Of a stretch of 64,000 bases of DNA, positions 39,542-50,396 are shown piece by piece. The notes under the pieces are model-generated. The model was not told where the DNA came from and did no database searches. It saw nothing but the letters and a program-made list of their open reading frames with translations. The position numbers and the translations under genes were made by a program. Source of the stretch: Gymnorhina tibicen (Eukaryota; Chordata; Aves; Passeriformes; Artamidae); the NCBI GenBank assembly GCA_013399875.1, contig VXAZ01001668.1, positions 1,837,603 to 1,901,602 on the forward strand. Direction: 5' to 3'. Position 1 is the stretch's first letter; each line of letters begins with the position of its first letter.

Positions 39542-39551
39542 CAGATAGATA
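39493..39551. repeat. (AGAT)n microsatellite
   Basis: About fourteen near-perfect four-base units with a few interruptions (ATAT, AGAG, ACAG). It is likely length-polymorphic. Confidence 0.92.
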
Positions 39552-40350
39552 ACAGCTACATCAAATTCCTGATGGTAGTACCTATTTGATAAGGTACCAG
39601 ATCTTTACTTCTGTATGCACAGTTATAAGTGTTATGTTAAATAGCTAATTTATGAGAAAAAAAAAAATTCTAAGGATTTATAGTTAAAGTTCACACTTTA
39701 CTGTCTCTAGATGGTCCCAGGATAAAATTGTTCATACACATGATAATGGTTTCAAGTTTTACTATTCAAAATTTAAAATTCAAAAATTCTATTATTCTGT
39801 GAATTCCTAGCTCTTCACTCTGGATTCCATGAATTTAGGAGTTATGTGCCTAATCACTACAACCTGCTTCAGTTCGTCATTCTGTGATATTTTCAACTTG
39901 CCAAGTCCATCATTTCAGTACTCATCAAAGTCCCATCCAAGAGGAGAACCATGAAAAAAAAGTTTCAAAAATTACATGCATGCAGGTACAACAGCCTGAG
40001 TTACACACCCATGTTGGGAATTGCTCATTTGCATCAGCTTCAAGCATTAGTCAGAATAACAGGAGGTGCCCAACATCTCACTAAGATCTATCCCAAAGTA
40101 AGACAAAAATAAATATTCCAGCATTTCTTTCTCTCTTTCATTTTTTGTATAATTATCCTACTGTATATGATTGATGGCTACTGTGAAATTGAGAATACCA
40201 GACAGATTCTCATCCATTGCAGCTCTGAGTTGGTGGAATGATGAATACATTTGAATTTTGGTCTCCCAAAGGACACGGACTATTAGTAATAGAGTTAACT
40301 TTTCAGCTATCTCTTAACTCAGAAAAATATTAGCAACAATTGATTAATAT

Positions 40351-40405
40351 ATTATTATTATTATTACTACTACTACTACTGCTACTATAATAATAATAAA
40401 TAATA
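40351..40405. repeat. Compound trinucleotide microsatellite
   Basis: Successive blocks of ATT, then ACT (one GCT variant), then AAT units. The order of blocks suggests stepwise mutation inside one expanding tract. Confidence 0.9.
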
Positions 40406-41883
40406 CTATTGTAGTAACACCCATCCTACTCTTGCAACCAGCATGGTCTGAAACAAGATCCTTGTTTTAAATGCTGAATTTTCAAGGTATTGTAACTGGA
40501 TGTAGATCTAAGTGAATAAAAACAAAAAAGAAAAATTATGAAGCCCCAATATAGAAATTATGGAAGTGAATTTTTTGATGTGGACATATTACTTTAACTT
40601 GATTAAATAAATAAAATAATGGAAGAATCGACTTGCTGTCCTTGCAGATATCAAAGGGATTTTATGCCCTGTTCTGGCTGCATACAACAGACAGAACATT
40701 GTTGGTGGATGAAAATGTCCGGTGTCTTGGCACCGTGCGGGGATAAGCAACCCTACAATGACTCTCTTGCAAATCCTGCTATTACACTGCATAAAGGAAA
40801 TTGGTTTGGAAACGAAAGGGAATGATATCGGCAGTGGGAAGAGGGACTTGGAATGAGACCTGTGGCTGAAGGGAAGCCAACAAGGCAGCCCAAGAAAGGA
40901 CACTAAAAAGTAAAACACTGGCAAAACTGCTCTGACTTAAAGTGGGGGCTATTCAAAACCAAGGTCATCCCAGAACTCCAAGGACCTAAATAGGACCTTT
41001 GTGTTCCTCCAAATGGAGGCATTTATTGATGTGTGGCTTTATTTGTAGCTTTTACGTTCAGCTTCTGGTTGCAGGCACAGATTCTGGTTGACTCTTTTCC
41101 ACTGGGCTGAAAAGCCCTCAAGTATTGAAATTACCATAACCAAATAATTTGTTTCCTTTTTGCTCAATTAAGAAGATCAAGGGTTTCAGGTCTTTTGTTG
41201 CAAAGCATTCTCTTCAGCCCTTAGGTCATTTTTCTTCTCTTGTGCTTTCTCTGTAAAATTTTCTGCACCATTTTTTGAAGAACTGGATACAGAAAATTTA
41301 TTTTGGTCTTGTCAGTGTTACAGAAGAAACATTTTATCCTGCTGTCAGCATACCCCAATTCTTTTGCTACAGTACCTTACTGACAGCACTTATATAATTA
41401 CTTGCACTTTGCCTCTCACTTCCTCTACAGAGCCTTCGTTTTCCAAGGTCATTTCCCATTCTTTGCATACGACTAGGAGAGCAAATTCATAACTTTGCAT
41501 TTGGTACAGGTGTTTTGTGCTGACTAGTTCCAAATTAGCTGACTAGCTTATGAACTTGCCTCCTTTGCCTTACATGGGGCATACCAGGCTTCTGAGACAT
41601 CAGCACAGCTCACATGGTTCTCCTGGCTTCTTTCCAGGATGTGTCACCTCTAGGAAAGAAAATGCTGTAAAGCTTCAAAAGAATCTCTTCATGTTTTAAA
41701 GGTTTGCTAGGTCAAAATGGGAAAACTAGAAAATACTGTGTGGGAGGAAGGAAGCTGGAGGACTGAGCAACAGTTTGTTGTAGGGTCTTTTTCCTTTCGC
41801 TCTCAGGTATTTCTAGCTAATGTTGCCACGTCTGTGTGTTCTGACCTGCCTGCCACAGGGATCGATGAGTGTTTGCCAAAGAA

Positions 41884-41904
41884 GGAGGGAGGGAGGGAGG
41901 GAGG
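41884..41904. repeat. (GGGA)n microsatellite
   Basis: About five GGGA/GGAG units form a short purine-only tract. The G-runs could support a weak G-quadruplex. Confidence 0.85.
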
Positions 41905-42494
41905 TATATGAACTGTACCTTTGCCCATGCCAATCTGGAGATAGCTGCTGTTCAGCTGACTGATGCTGGAGCTCAGCAAAAAAGTTTAAACAGAAACAAA
42001 CTCTGCATTGCACTTAATGTCAGCCTTGGGATAAGCTGGGTAAGGTAACCGTTTTAATACAGAGATTATCATTGGATCCCCTCCTTTTTCAGAATGGGAT
42101 CATCAGAGAATAGCAGAGAGAAGTGTGTTCTTCTGAGGTGAACATGGCAGGTCCCTGTCAAAGCCCTCTGCCCTAATGTTGTTCCAAAATTTCCTTAAAG
42201 GGCTGGACGCTGGCATGCAGTTGTTTCCCTTGGATCCTCACAAACAGTAATGCAACCTTCCAGTTTCTTTTTTTAAACCTTTTAGCTTTCTTTGTACCAA
42301 GGCACTCAAACAGCAGCTTTATGTCTCCACAACTCCTCTGGGCCGTGCAGGGATCCTCATTGGAAAGCTGCCCTATGCAAGTTGTGCAAAAGGGCGTATT
42401 AAAAATGCAGCACCACACCGACAGCTGTGTGGGGAGTGGAGCGGGAGGGCTTCATCCCTGCTCACGGGGGACTGACGCTGTGGGAGACCCGGCC

Positions 42495-43270
42495 CGGGGT
42501 CTGCAGCAGGACCTGGACAGGCTGCATCCATGGGCCGAGACCAACAGCATGAGGTTCAACAAGGCCAAGTGCAGAGTCCTGCACTTTGGCCACAACAACC
42601 CCTGCAGTGCTGGGGGAAGAAGTGCTGGAAAGTGGCCCAGTGGAAATGGACCCGGGGGTGCTGCTCAATAGCCAAGAAGGCCGATGGCATCCCGGTCTGT
42701 ATCAGGAATGGTGTGGCAGCAGGACCAGGGAAGAGATTCTTCCCCCGTTGTCAGTACTGGTGAGGCCACACCTCGAGTGGTGTGTTCAGTTCTGGGCCCC
42801 TCAAATCAGGAAGGACATTGAGGTGCTGGAGAGTCCAGGCAAGGGCAGCAAAGCTGGTGAGAGGTCTGGAGAACATGTCCTGTGAGGAGAAGTTGAGGGA
42901 GCTGGCGGTGTCCAGCCTGGAGGATATTCAGGGGATACTTTCTCAATATCTACAATTCCCTGAAGGGAGGTTGGAGCCAGGTGAGGGTCAGGCTCTTCTC
43001 CCAGGTGACCAGCATCAGGACAAGGGGACACAGTCCTAAGCCAGGGGAGGTTAGACTGGACATGAGGAGGAATTTCTTCACAGAAAGTGTCATTAGACAT
43101 TGGAATAGGCTGCCCAGGGATGCGGTGGAATCACCATCCCTGCAGGTGTTCAAGGAAAGACTGGACGTGGCACTTGGTGCCATGGTCTGGCTGACATGGT
43201 TGTGATCGGTCACAGGTTGGGCTCGATGATCTCAGAAGTCTATTCCAGCCGAATTGATCTGCGATTCCGC
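42495..43270 (+). mobile_element. CR1 LINE, 5'-truncated, sense to SHTN1
   Basis: Recognisable CR1 ORF2 sequence begins near 42495 (GCAGCAGGACCTGGACAGG). It continues through the reverse-transcriptase C-terminal region, with in-frame remnants at about 42981-43191 including RRNFFTESVIRHWNRLP and VFKERL. It ends with the 3' tail TTGGGCTCGATGATCTC (43218-43234) and a single degenerate 8-bp tail unit. Frameshifts and small deletions break the frame several times, so it is dead. It abuts the CpG-rich block and the assembly gap directly. Confidence 0.92.
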
Positions 43271-43380
43271 TGGCAGCCAGGCCGGCCGGGCGCGGGCCGG
43301 GACCCCCGCTCCGGGTGTGTCCCGCCCGGCGGAGCTGCCCGCGGACCGGAGCCGCCGTGCCCGCACCCGCACATGCTCAC

Positions 43381-43748
43381 NNNNNNNNNNNNNNNNNNNN
43401 NNNNNNNNNNNNNNNNNNNNNNNNNNNNNNNNNNNNNNNNNNNNNNNNNNNNNNNNNNNNNNNNNNNNNNNNNNNNNNNNNNNNNNNNNNNNNNNNNNNN
43501 NNNNNNNNNNNNNNNNNNNNNNNNNNNNNNNNNNNNNNNNNNNNNNNNNNNNNNNNNNNNNNNNNNNNNNNNNNNNNNNNNNNNNNNNNNNNNNNNNNNN
43601 NNNNNNNNNNNNNNNNNNNNNNNNNNNNNNNNNNNNNNNNNNNNNNNNNNNNNNNNNNNNNNNNNNNNNNNNNNNNNNNNNNNNNNNNNNNNNNNNNNNN
43701 NNNNNNNNNNNNNNNNNNNNNNNNNNNNNNNNNNNNNNNNNNNNNNNN
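43381..43748. other. Assembly gap (368 N)
   Basis: Undetermined bases lie in the centre of a CpG island. GC-rich sequence in bird genomes is often lost from short-read assemblies. All open frames drawn across it are artefacts. Confidence 0.98.
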
Positions 43749-43903
43749 CCGCTCCCAGGCCCCTTGCTCTGCCCGTGCAGAGGGAAATAATAAAAGCCGT
43801 AATGAAATAAAGCAGGGGAGTGGAACGTGTTGGCTCTTCCCCATGTGGGCGCCCGCCCCGGCTGCTTCGCCGCCCCGCAGGTGCCCGCTCTGGCTGAAGA
43901 TGG

Positions 43904-43957
43904 GCAGGACTCGATGATCTCAGAGGGCTTTTTCCAGCCCAGTTGATTGAGTGGCTC
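43904..43957 (+). mobile_element. Second CR1 3'-tail fragment inside the CpG island
   Basis: The segment contains GGACTCGATGATCTCAGAGG and TTCCAGCCCAGTTGAT, matching the tail of the CR1 ending at 43270 at most positions, in the same orientation. It is only about 50 bases long and embedded in CpG-rich DNA. It could be a separate tiny CR1 insertion, or the true end of one CR1 with the gap region inserted or misplaced between. Confidence 0.75.
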
Positions 43958-45825
43958 TGCGAGCGCGGCCGTCGCAGGGGCCGATGGCGAGGGCGGGAGG
44001 CGGCGGTGCCGCAGCACATGGGCCGTGGGTGCCGCGGCGCGGCCCTGCCCGCTCGGTGCTGCCCTGGCGGGGAGCTGGTGCTGAGCCCCGGCCGGCGGTA
44101 CCGCTGAGCCCGCAGGACCGGACAGCTCCAGGCTGACGGTCTGTCCGCCTCGCTGTGCCTCCGAGGAGCGTAGCCTCACGTGGAGCTGAGCCAGGCTGTG
44201 CCTAAGCTGGCAGCGTGTCCCATCTCCCGCTCCGTGCTGCAGGATCCGATCCTAACCCGACCCATCAAACACCTGCAATCCCAGTCCCCATCAGCGAGCA
44301 AACTTCCCGCTGATAGCTCAGGGCTCGCCCTGATGCGCCATCAGTTTCTGTAGAGCTTTGGTAGTTTCGTCCTGGGCTGTTTTGGTGACGTGTGTGAGTC
44401 ACTTTCGGTGCTTTAGTAGAACAGTCCAGAATTTCAGCATGTTCAGTTCCATGAGTGTGTATTTTGACTCAGAAACTAAAATACTGTAATATTTCATCTT
44501 CTTCAAGAAGGCGCATGGAAAAGAGCTTGGGTGCTCATAAGCCATTTTTTAACTCTCCTGTGGTCAGTCTGTCCCTGAGCCAGGTTGATCCAGCAGAGGT
44601 GCAGCCTTAGTTAGTCAGGTAGGCACATTCAAACGTTTGAAGGTTTGTTTGAATTGTGAACATCTGCTTGTGCACCAAGCGGTCGGTGTTGCCTCCTGTG
44701 CCACAGCTTCGTGTGCAGGAGGTGCGAAGGAGCCACGCTGGAATTCACAGCTGGAAATTCCCACAACTGAGCTCTTCCGGTCTCCCGCGAGCCTGGGATG
44801 AGCTATTTGGAAAGGACCTATTGAACAGAATTGTGTAAAAGAGTGAAATTACAGGGGTGTGGTCGGTGCCCATTTCTCTGTCATTCATTCTGACCATAAA
44901 TGCACTCCATCACCTTTGCTTTTCGTAGCCAAGTTTCATCTGGATATTAATGGACTATCTATGACCTGCTTTGGCACTTTTTAGGTTTTTCCTGTACACT
45001 TAGCTTTGGAAATTCACGTTTACCAACAGCACAAGTTAGATTCTGCCTTGGAAGGATTCAGTGGGTGTAAAACAATAATCTTACAGCTGTGTGTTTTGAT
45101 AATCTGAGACCAAAAAGTAAGGCTCAAAATCTGGTTCTCTTGCTAACTGACTGCTGCCCTCCAGTACTGTTGCCTCCAGAGGGCATTTGTTAAAATGACA
45201 ATAATCAGTTGCAAAAAAGACAAGTTTGGGTTTTTCTTTAGAGAAAACTGAGCTGTAGTTTTAGAGCAGGGCTTCAGTTCTGCTCTCTGAAAAGTCTTCT
45301 CCGCCAGTGGGCTGGGTATCCTTTAATGTCTAAGGAAATTTTACAGGACCAGAGGAATTAGTGCAAGGGAAAGTTACTGTAACTTGAGGACTGACTGTCC
45401 CAGATCCACCTGAGCTGTGGATTGAAATAGAAGCTGTACTTAGTAGACACAGTCCTGTAAGGCTCTGCTCTTGGTGGATGTTCATCCCTAAACGTGGAAG
45501 TTCTGGTGTGTTGTGAGGCTAACATATGCTTTTGTGATTATGTGGCTCGTGAGAAAGTTGTTTTATGTAGGCAAAAAGTTAGCCAGTGGGGAAAAAAATA
45601 CTCTTCTGTTTTACATCTAAAACTAAGCAAAAAATATGGTAGCACGCATAGTTAAATCACTAGTTAAATTCTGTTAGCTGATGAGTCTGGTGCCTAGTGT
45701 AAAAAACTCAATCAATGAAAAGGTAAGGAGGCAAATGAAAGCATTCTAATAGTAAAATAAAATATATTGTTACTGTAGATAAGTAAATTTGCTTACTCCT
45801 TATATACTGTAATTTTGAATAGTAG

Positions 45826-45854
45826 TGTCCCCTCCATTCTTATTGGAGGGGACA
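45826..45854 (+). repeat. Perfect 11-bp hairpin, GC-rich stem
   Basis: TGTCCCCTCCA and its exact reverse complement TGGAGGGGACA are separated by seven bases. In the SHTN1 pre-mRNA this would form a stable stem-loop. It is too short for a microRNA precursor, since the flanks do not pair further. Confidence 0.75.
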
Positions 45855-47145
45855 ATAATAACAAAACAAGACTATTTTAGATACTACCAACTTCCCTCAA
45901 GTAATTTTAGGATGGTCTGTTAAACAGAGTCTCTTAATTTTCCTGTTTATTGCTTCCAAATGTAGATGCCAGTATTATTTTGGAAATAAATGCAGTTGGT
46001 GGAAGGATCTGCTGGATCTGAATATCTGGGGTAATGGGTACACAAACTTGTCTTATCTTTATTTCATTCAGAGTGGTGTATGGCTTCAGATTCCTGTAAC
46101 ATTTTGATGTATAGTCAATTTGTGAAAAATGCAAATTGATTTGGAGAGGTTTCAGAAAACATTCATTCAGTAGCTGTTTCCTTGGTTTCTTTTTCAGGAT
46201 GTGATTTTCTAGTCTTGAGAAACTTGCCTGGCACCAGGTAAATGAACTGTCTGAGAAATGGTGCCATAGGTAGAGGGGAAGGCAGATAGCAGTGTCTGTG
46301 GCTGACTGCTGTCACATTTCAGCTGCTGCTTGTACTTCTCCTAGCCAAGGTCAGGAGACTGAACCTGAGGCAGGTGTTTTGTAGCTACCCGCTCAATTCT
46401 CAGTGGCAGCTGTGAAGCTCTCTGGGGCTTGGGCAAATTTGCTTGGCTGTTTGGCAGAGCTCTGAGCAGCAACAAGGACACTGAAGCCGTCTGTGTGCAA
46501 GATACGCTTATCTTTCACCCATGCTGAATTTTCCAAGTCCTGTGTGTTAGACTCAGATACCTGATACTGATCATTCTTCAGCTTGCTCCATTACCAAGCT
46601 TAAGGTGAGCATCATGAAGGAACAAGATCTCTGTATTTATGGTATTTTGGACTTAAAAGTGTTGTTTGAGTTTTAATCCTGAAACAGTTTTCTGAGATGG
46701 CTTGGTTTAATAAAGCAGATCCACCATAAATAATACTGTTGCCTAACTGTACTTTAAGTGATGTTTCCAGTGGTGCACACTTGTATTCAACTGGCCCTTA
46801 CATTCCTATGGGTAAGACTTAAAACAAAAACAAGCAATTTGGCAAAACCTTGTGTTATTAGTGGTTGGTTGTAGAACCTGAGGAATGGTAGCAAATTTGA
46901 CTAACAGCTGAATCATAACAGTAGTTGATTACCTGCCTGGAAGATTGCCTTGTTTGCCTCTGGTTTTATTGGCACTGCTGGTACCTTGCCCTTAAAGACA
47001 GAGTCATCTTCTGCAATAGTCCCCTTTTTGTTCAGTTGAAAACAGGAGTCAGTGATCAAAGTGTCTGGAGTTATAAACTACGTAAAATTACACTTCAGCA
47101 CTGCCACTGTCATAGCCACATTTCTGGTCACTTTGCTAAATTACA

Positions 47146-47170
47146 GTGGTTAACAACTGCTGTTAACCAC
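47146..47170 (+). repeat. Perfect 10-bp hairpin
   Basis: GTGGTTAACA and TGTTAACCAC are separated by ACTGC. Each arm contains GTTAAC. It could be a dimeric binding site or simply chance. Confidence 0.65.
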
Positions 47171-50100
47171 ACACGTACTAGAGGTGTTTATATTGCCTGG
47201 ATTTTCTTCATTTTTGAGAGGTCTAACCTTGCTCTGTGTTTGTTGGCTGGATTTGATGGAGTGTGATGATTTCCAGTCTCTAGTCCCAAGCACTATGGCT
47301 CTGTATGCTTTTTTTTTTTTAATTATGATCTATTTGATCTCTTAAAACTTCTTCTTATAATGTCAGCACCTCTGAATAAGGGAACATCATGTATCTTCTA
47401 AGGAACAGACTAGACTGCCAATCTGCCAGCAATATCTCAGAGCACTACCTTTTAAATGTTGCTATTGACAAGCTCCTAATGTGATCTGAAAAATTTATTA
47501 TTCTTCATGGCAGATGGGTAATTTTTATGGCCAGAGGAATTTCTTAGGACGCCTTGTTGGCTGCTGTATTCCCCTCTGTAGTCATCTGCTCTATAATTTA
47601 TTTTTTCCCCATGTACCTGTGTGTATATCTTCATACCAGCAGCCATCATTCCTCAGCAGAACCCATCCTGCTTGAATGTATTAGATATTAAATGTTTTTC
47701 CCACTTCAGTTTCTTGTGTTGAACTGTATCGTTTTTTCAGAAACTTGTGAAGGCAAATCTTTTGGTGTGAACTTAGTGGTTGGTCTTTATCAGGCAGTGG
47801 TGTGTTTAGTTTTCCTGCCCTGTTTTTTCGAGGAAGCTGTAAGACTGCAAGATGCAAATTTGGGGTTTAATTAAATTTACTTGTACACACTTTCACAGAT
47901 TTGAGCAAAATCAAGGCATATGGGAGCACAGATGCAGGAGCTGACTTATTTGTACCTAACACTTACCTTTGTGTACTTAAGTGATTTTTATTTGTTTATT
48001 TTTTAACAACTGTTTGGTAATTGAGCCTTGTAAGTTTCAGCAAAAGCAACTGATACATGACCAAAAGCTTGGTTTGCCCATGTGATCTTTAGGCCTGATA
48101 ATAGTTTTATATATTCTGAGTCAAGATTTGGAGTCATTGTAAAATGATGAGTGTAATGCCATCCCATACGTTCACCTTTACAGGAGGAGGTGTTAAAAAT
48201 GCTGCCCAGGCACATTTGAAAATAGTTTGCACCTGGCTCGTGCTGCTGGTGCCATATTGCATCCTGTTGAAATACTGATCACCTGGATTTGGCAGAAGGG
48301 ATCTTTGAGCCTAAAGTGGGGAACAAGGGAAAAATTGACCCCTTTTGGCTTTTGTTTATCCTCTGATAGCACCTCACAATCTTGTGCACGCTGTACGTGT
48401 GGGAGGCCGTTGTTGTTTGAGGGTTTGCACAGCAGCCTTGGCCTGATTCTTCCTATTCCATGTACACTGGGAGGAGGAATGTGGTGGCAGCAGTTCCATT
48501 AAAGCCTCTGGTGCTGACAGGGGTAATTCTGTCTCTAATGATATATCCAAAAAGCCAGGTGTTAGTTTACTTCTACCAGCAAAATATGACTTGATTAGGA
48601 TAGCTCGTTTCATCTGGAGCAGAGGACTTCTTGCACCATCAGCTCTTTCTCTTGCCTGTACCAGTAAAGACATGCCTGGTCCATGGTATGGAAGCAGAAC
48701 CAGTGGAATGATACTTGCTTCCTTTGACAGGTCTTTTTTGATTAAATAAGTAGGTTTGAAATGCAGAAGTGGCATTACTTATTGATTTGGCATGGAAGGG
48801 CTCTCAATCTACTTGAAGGCCACCCTGGTTTGCAATATAAATACTGAAGTATATGCATGTCGCATTTTTAAAGTTGGGGGTTTTTTTCTTTAATTTGTGT
48901 TTTTTAATGTGCAGCTTTAGGAAAGGGGTTGATTAATTTTTTAATAAAAAGAGTAGGAAGAGTCACCACCTCACTCTGTGTAAATGAAGGTGTCTGTTCT
49001 GTGGTTCACTGTGAATTATAGTCATTATATACTTTTACCCTTACGGCCTTGTTTTAGTAATAACTGCTTTTTAGCCATAGTAAGTACCTAATATATAAAC
49101 CATCTAATTTAGATAATAGTTACATTTTGCTAGCAAATTCAGGTTCAGGAGACACAGGTTCACAACTGAAAATCAAAAGACTAAGTTATAATTAAAAGAG
49201 CTTCTGCATACAAAGTTACCTACTTTAATACTGATAAAGGGCATTGGTATATGTATACAGGACAGTCCCTTCTGGCCAGCTGAGCTGTGGAGTGAGTAGT
49301 TGGTGAATAAGTGTGGTCATTGTTGTGAAGGAACATGCTTTGTTCACTCACGTTGGCTATTTTGTGGTTTTACTCTTTTACCATGAGAAAGAGCAGGACT
49401 GGCTGGTAATATGTTTTGGATGGATTAAGAGCTATAGCCCAGAATATTCTGTTATTTTCCTCCTTCAGGGCTAATGATTCAGAGTTCTCTGTTCGTGGAG
49501 CATGTGAAGAGAGCTGTCGAGGGTGGGGCAAATGTGTATTTACATTTTTCAGTAATTTGTAAAGTATCAAATAACAATAATGACTTTGCCTTAAAGGCGA
49601 GCAAACATGAGCAGTTTTCAAGTATGAAGGAGTTTGAGTTGTATCTGTTGACACAGTTTTCATTCCTTTTCTTGCATCTGGATGGTAGAAGTCTCTTCCC
49701 TTGTTTTCCTGAAGGGAGCAGGGAATAGCTCGGCAGTGGAGCAGTGATCAAGAGGCACAGCCTTTGTGTTCCTGTGTAGGAAATATGTTGTTTCACCAGT
49801 GTGGTTTCTTGTTTGTTCGTCTACCTGTTGAGGTTTTTCTTCCTGCTCCTTGAGCGTGGGAGGTTGGTAGGAATCTTGGGTACATAAGGAGAAGTGGGGA
49901 CAAAGTAAAGGGATGGATGGGAGACCCTGGTTTTCCTGGTGCAGGGATCAGCTACTCTGCAGGTACCTATATATTGCATCAACCATTCTTTCAAGGATTG
50001 ATCTGTAACCTGAGCCAGTGTGGGTTTAAAATGGTCACTGCAAACCAGTATATTGACCTTGTAGTTTTTGAACTCGATCAATACGATTGTTTAACTCTAC

Positions 50101-50343
50101 ATTGATCAAAAATCGATTGTTTTGGGAGCTGCCATCTTTTTCAGACTCTTCCTAATTGCTTCAATTCTAGAAGGATATCCAGTTCATAGGATATTAATAG
50201 GCTATTAATGAAGTTTATGACCCATGTTATTTAAGAAGTCTGTGTAGACAAACAGAAGAGTTTTCAATTTAATCAAATGGAGAGCTAATTTGGGAAGAGG
50301 TACTGCTATATTAACTCTTTTCTTTTTTTTTTTCCTTGTGTAG

Positions 50344-50396
50344 CTATTGGTGAATATGAAGAGCTTAGAGCAGAAAATAAGAAAACAAAAGAAGAG
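50344..50396 (+). CDS. SHTN1: SHTN1 exon 2 (shootin-1)
   Basis: The 53-bp exon is preceded by a long T-rich tract and TGTAG, and followed by GTTTGT. It begins with the last two bases of an alanine codon (phase 2), then encodes 17 residues reading IGEYEELRAENKKTKEE. This corresponds to human residues 21-37, differing only by conservative changes. It starts the N-terminal coiled coil. The partial first codon requires an upstream exon ending in G, not seen in the window. Skipping this exon would shift the frame. Confidence 0.95.

Larger units (their letters stand above)
35124..42494. other. Intergenic DNA with microsatellites
   Basis: No gene is recognised. The block holds the GATA-type, trinucleotide and GGGA microsatellites listed separately and a short tandem duplication of GATCTCACTGA at about 38386-38407. 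The open frame at 35276-35704 has no recognisable domain. Confidence 0.45.
43271..44250 (+). promoter_or_regulatory. SHTN1: Gap-broken CpG island, inferred SHTN1 promoter
   Basis: CpG-dense sequence flanks the N block on both sides (about 110 bases left, about 500 right) and fades into AT-rich DNA by about 44350. The first SHTN1 exon found (50344) starts in the middle of an alanine codon, so a coding exon ending in G must lie upstream. No sequence for the expected N-terminus appears anywhere between 43749 and 50343. The island is therefore the natural place for promoter and exon 1, with exon 1 probably inside the gap. This is inference. Confidence 0.6.
44251..50343 (+). other. SHTN1: SHTN1 intron 1 (inferred)
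   Basis: No exon, RNA gene or large repeat is recognised. It holds two perfect short hairpins (45826-45854 and 47146-47170, listed separately). The 3' end has a good polypyrimidine tract (about 50322-50337) before the exon 2 acceptor. Open frames such as 48374-48775 (minus) have no recognisable domain. Confidence 0.55.

Noticed and set aside
43232..44179. Very long open frames on both strands around 43.2-44.2 kb
   Set aside because: They exist only because the 368 N bases contain no stop codons. The real flanks are CpG-island sequence.
43749..50343. Search for SHTN1 coding exon 1 downstream of the gap
   Set aside because: No frame matching the expected acidic and Gln-rich N-terminus followed by a G and GT donor was seen, so exon 1 is not annotated at any position.
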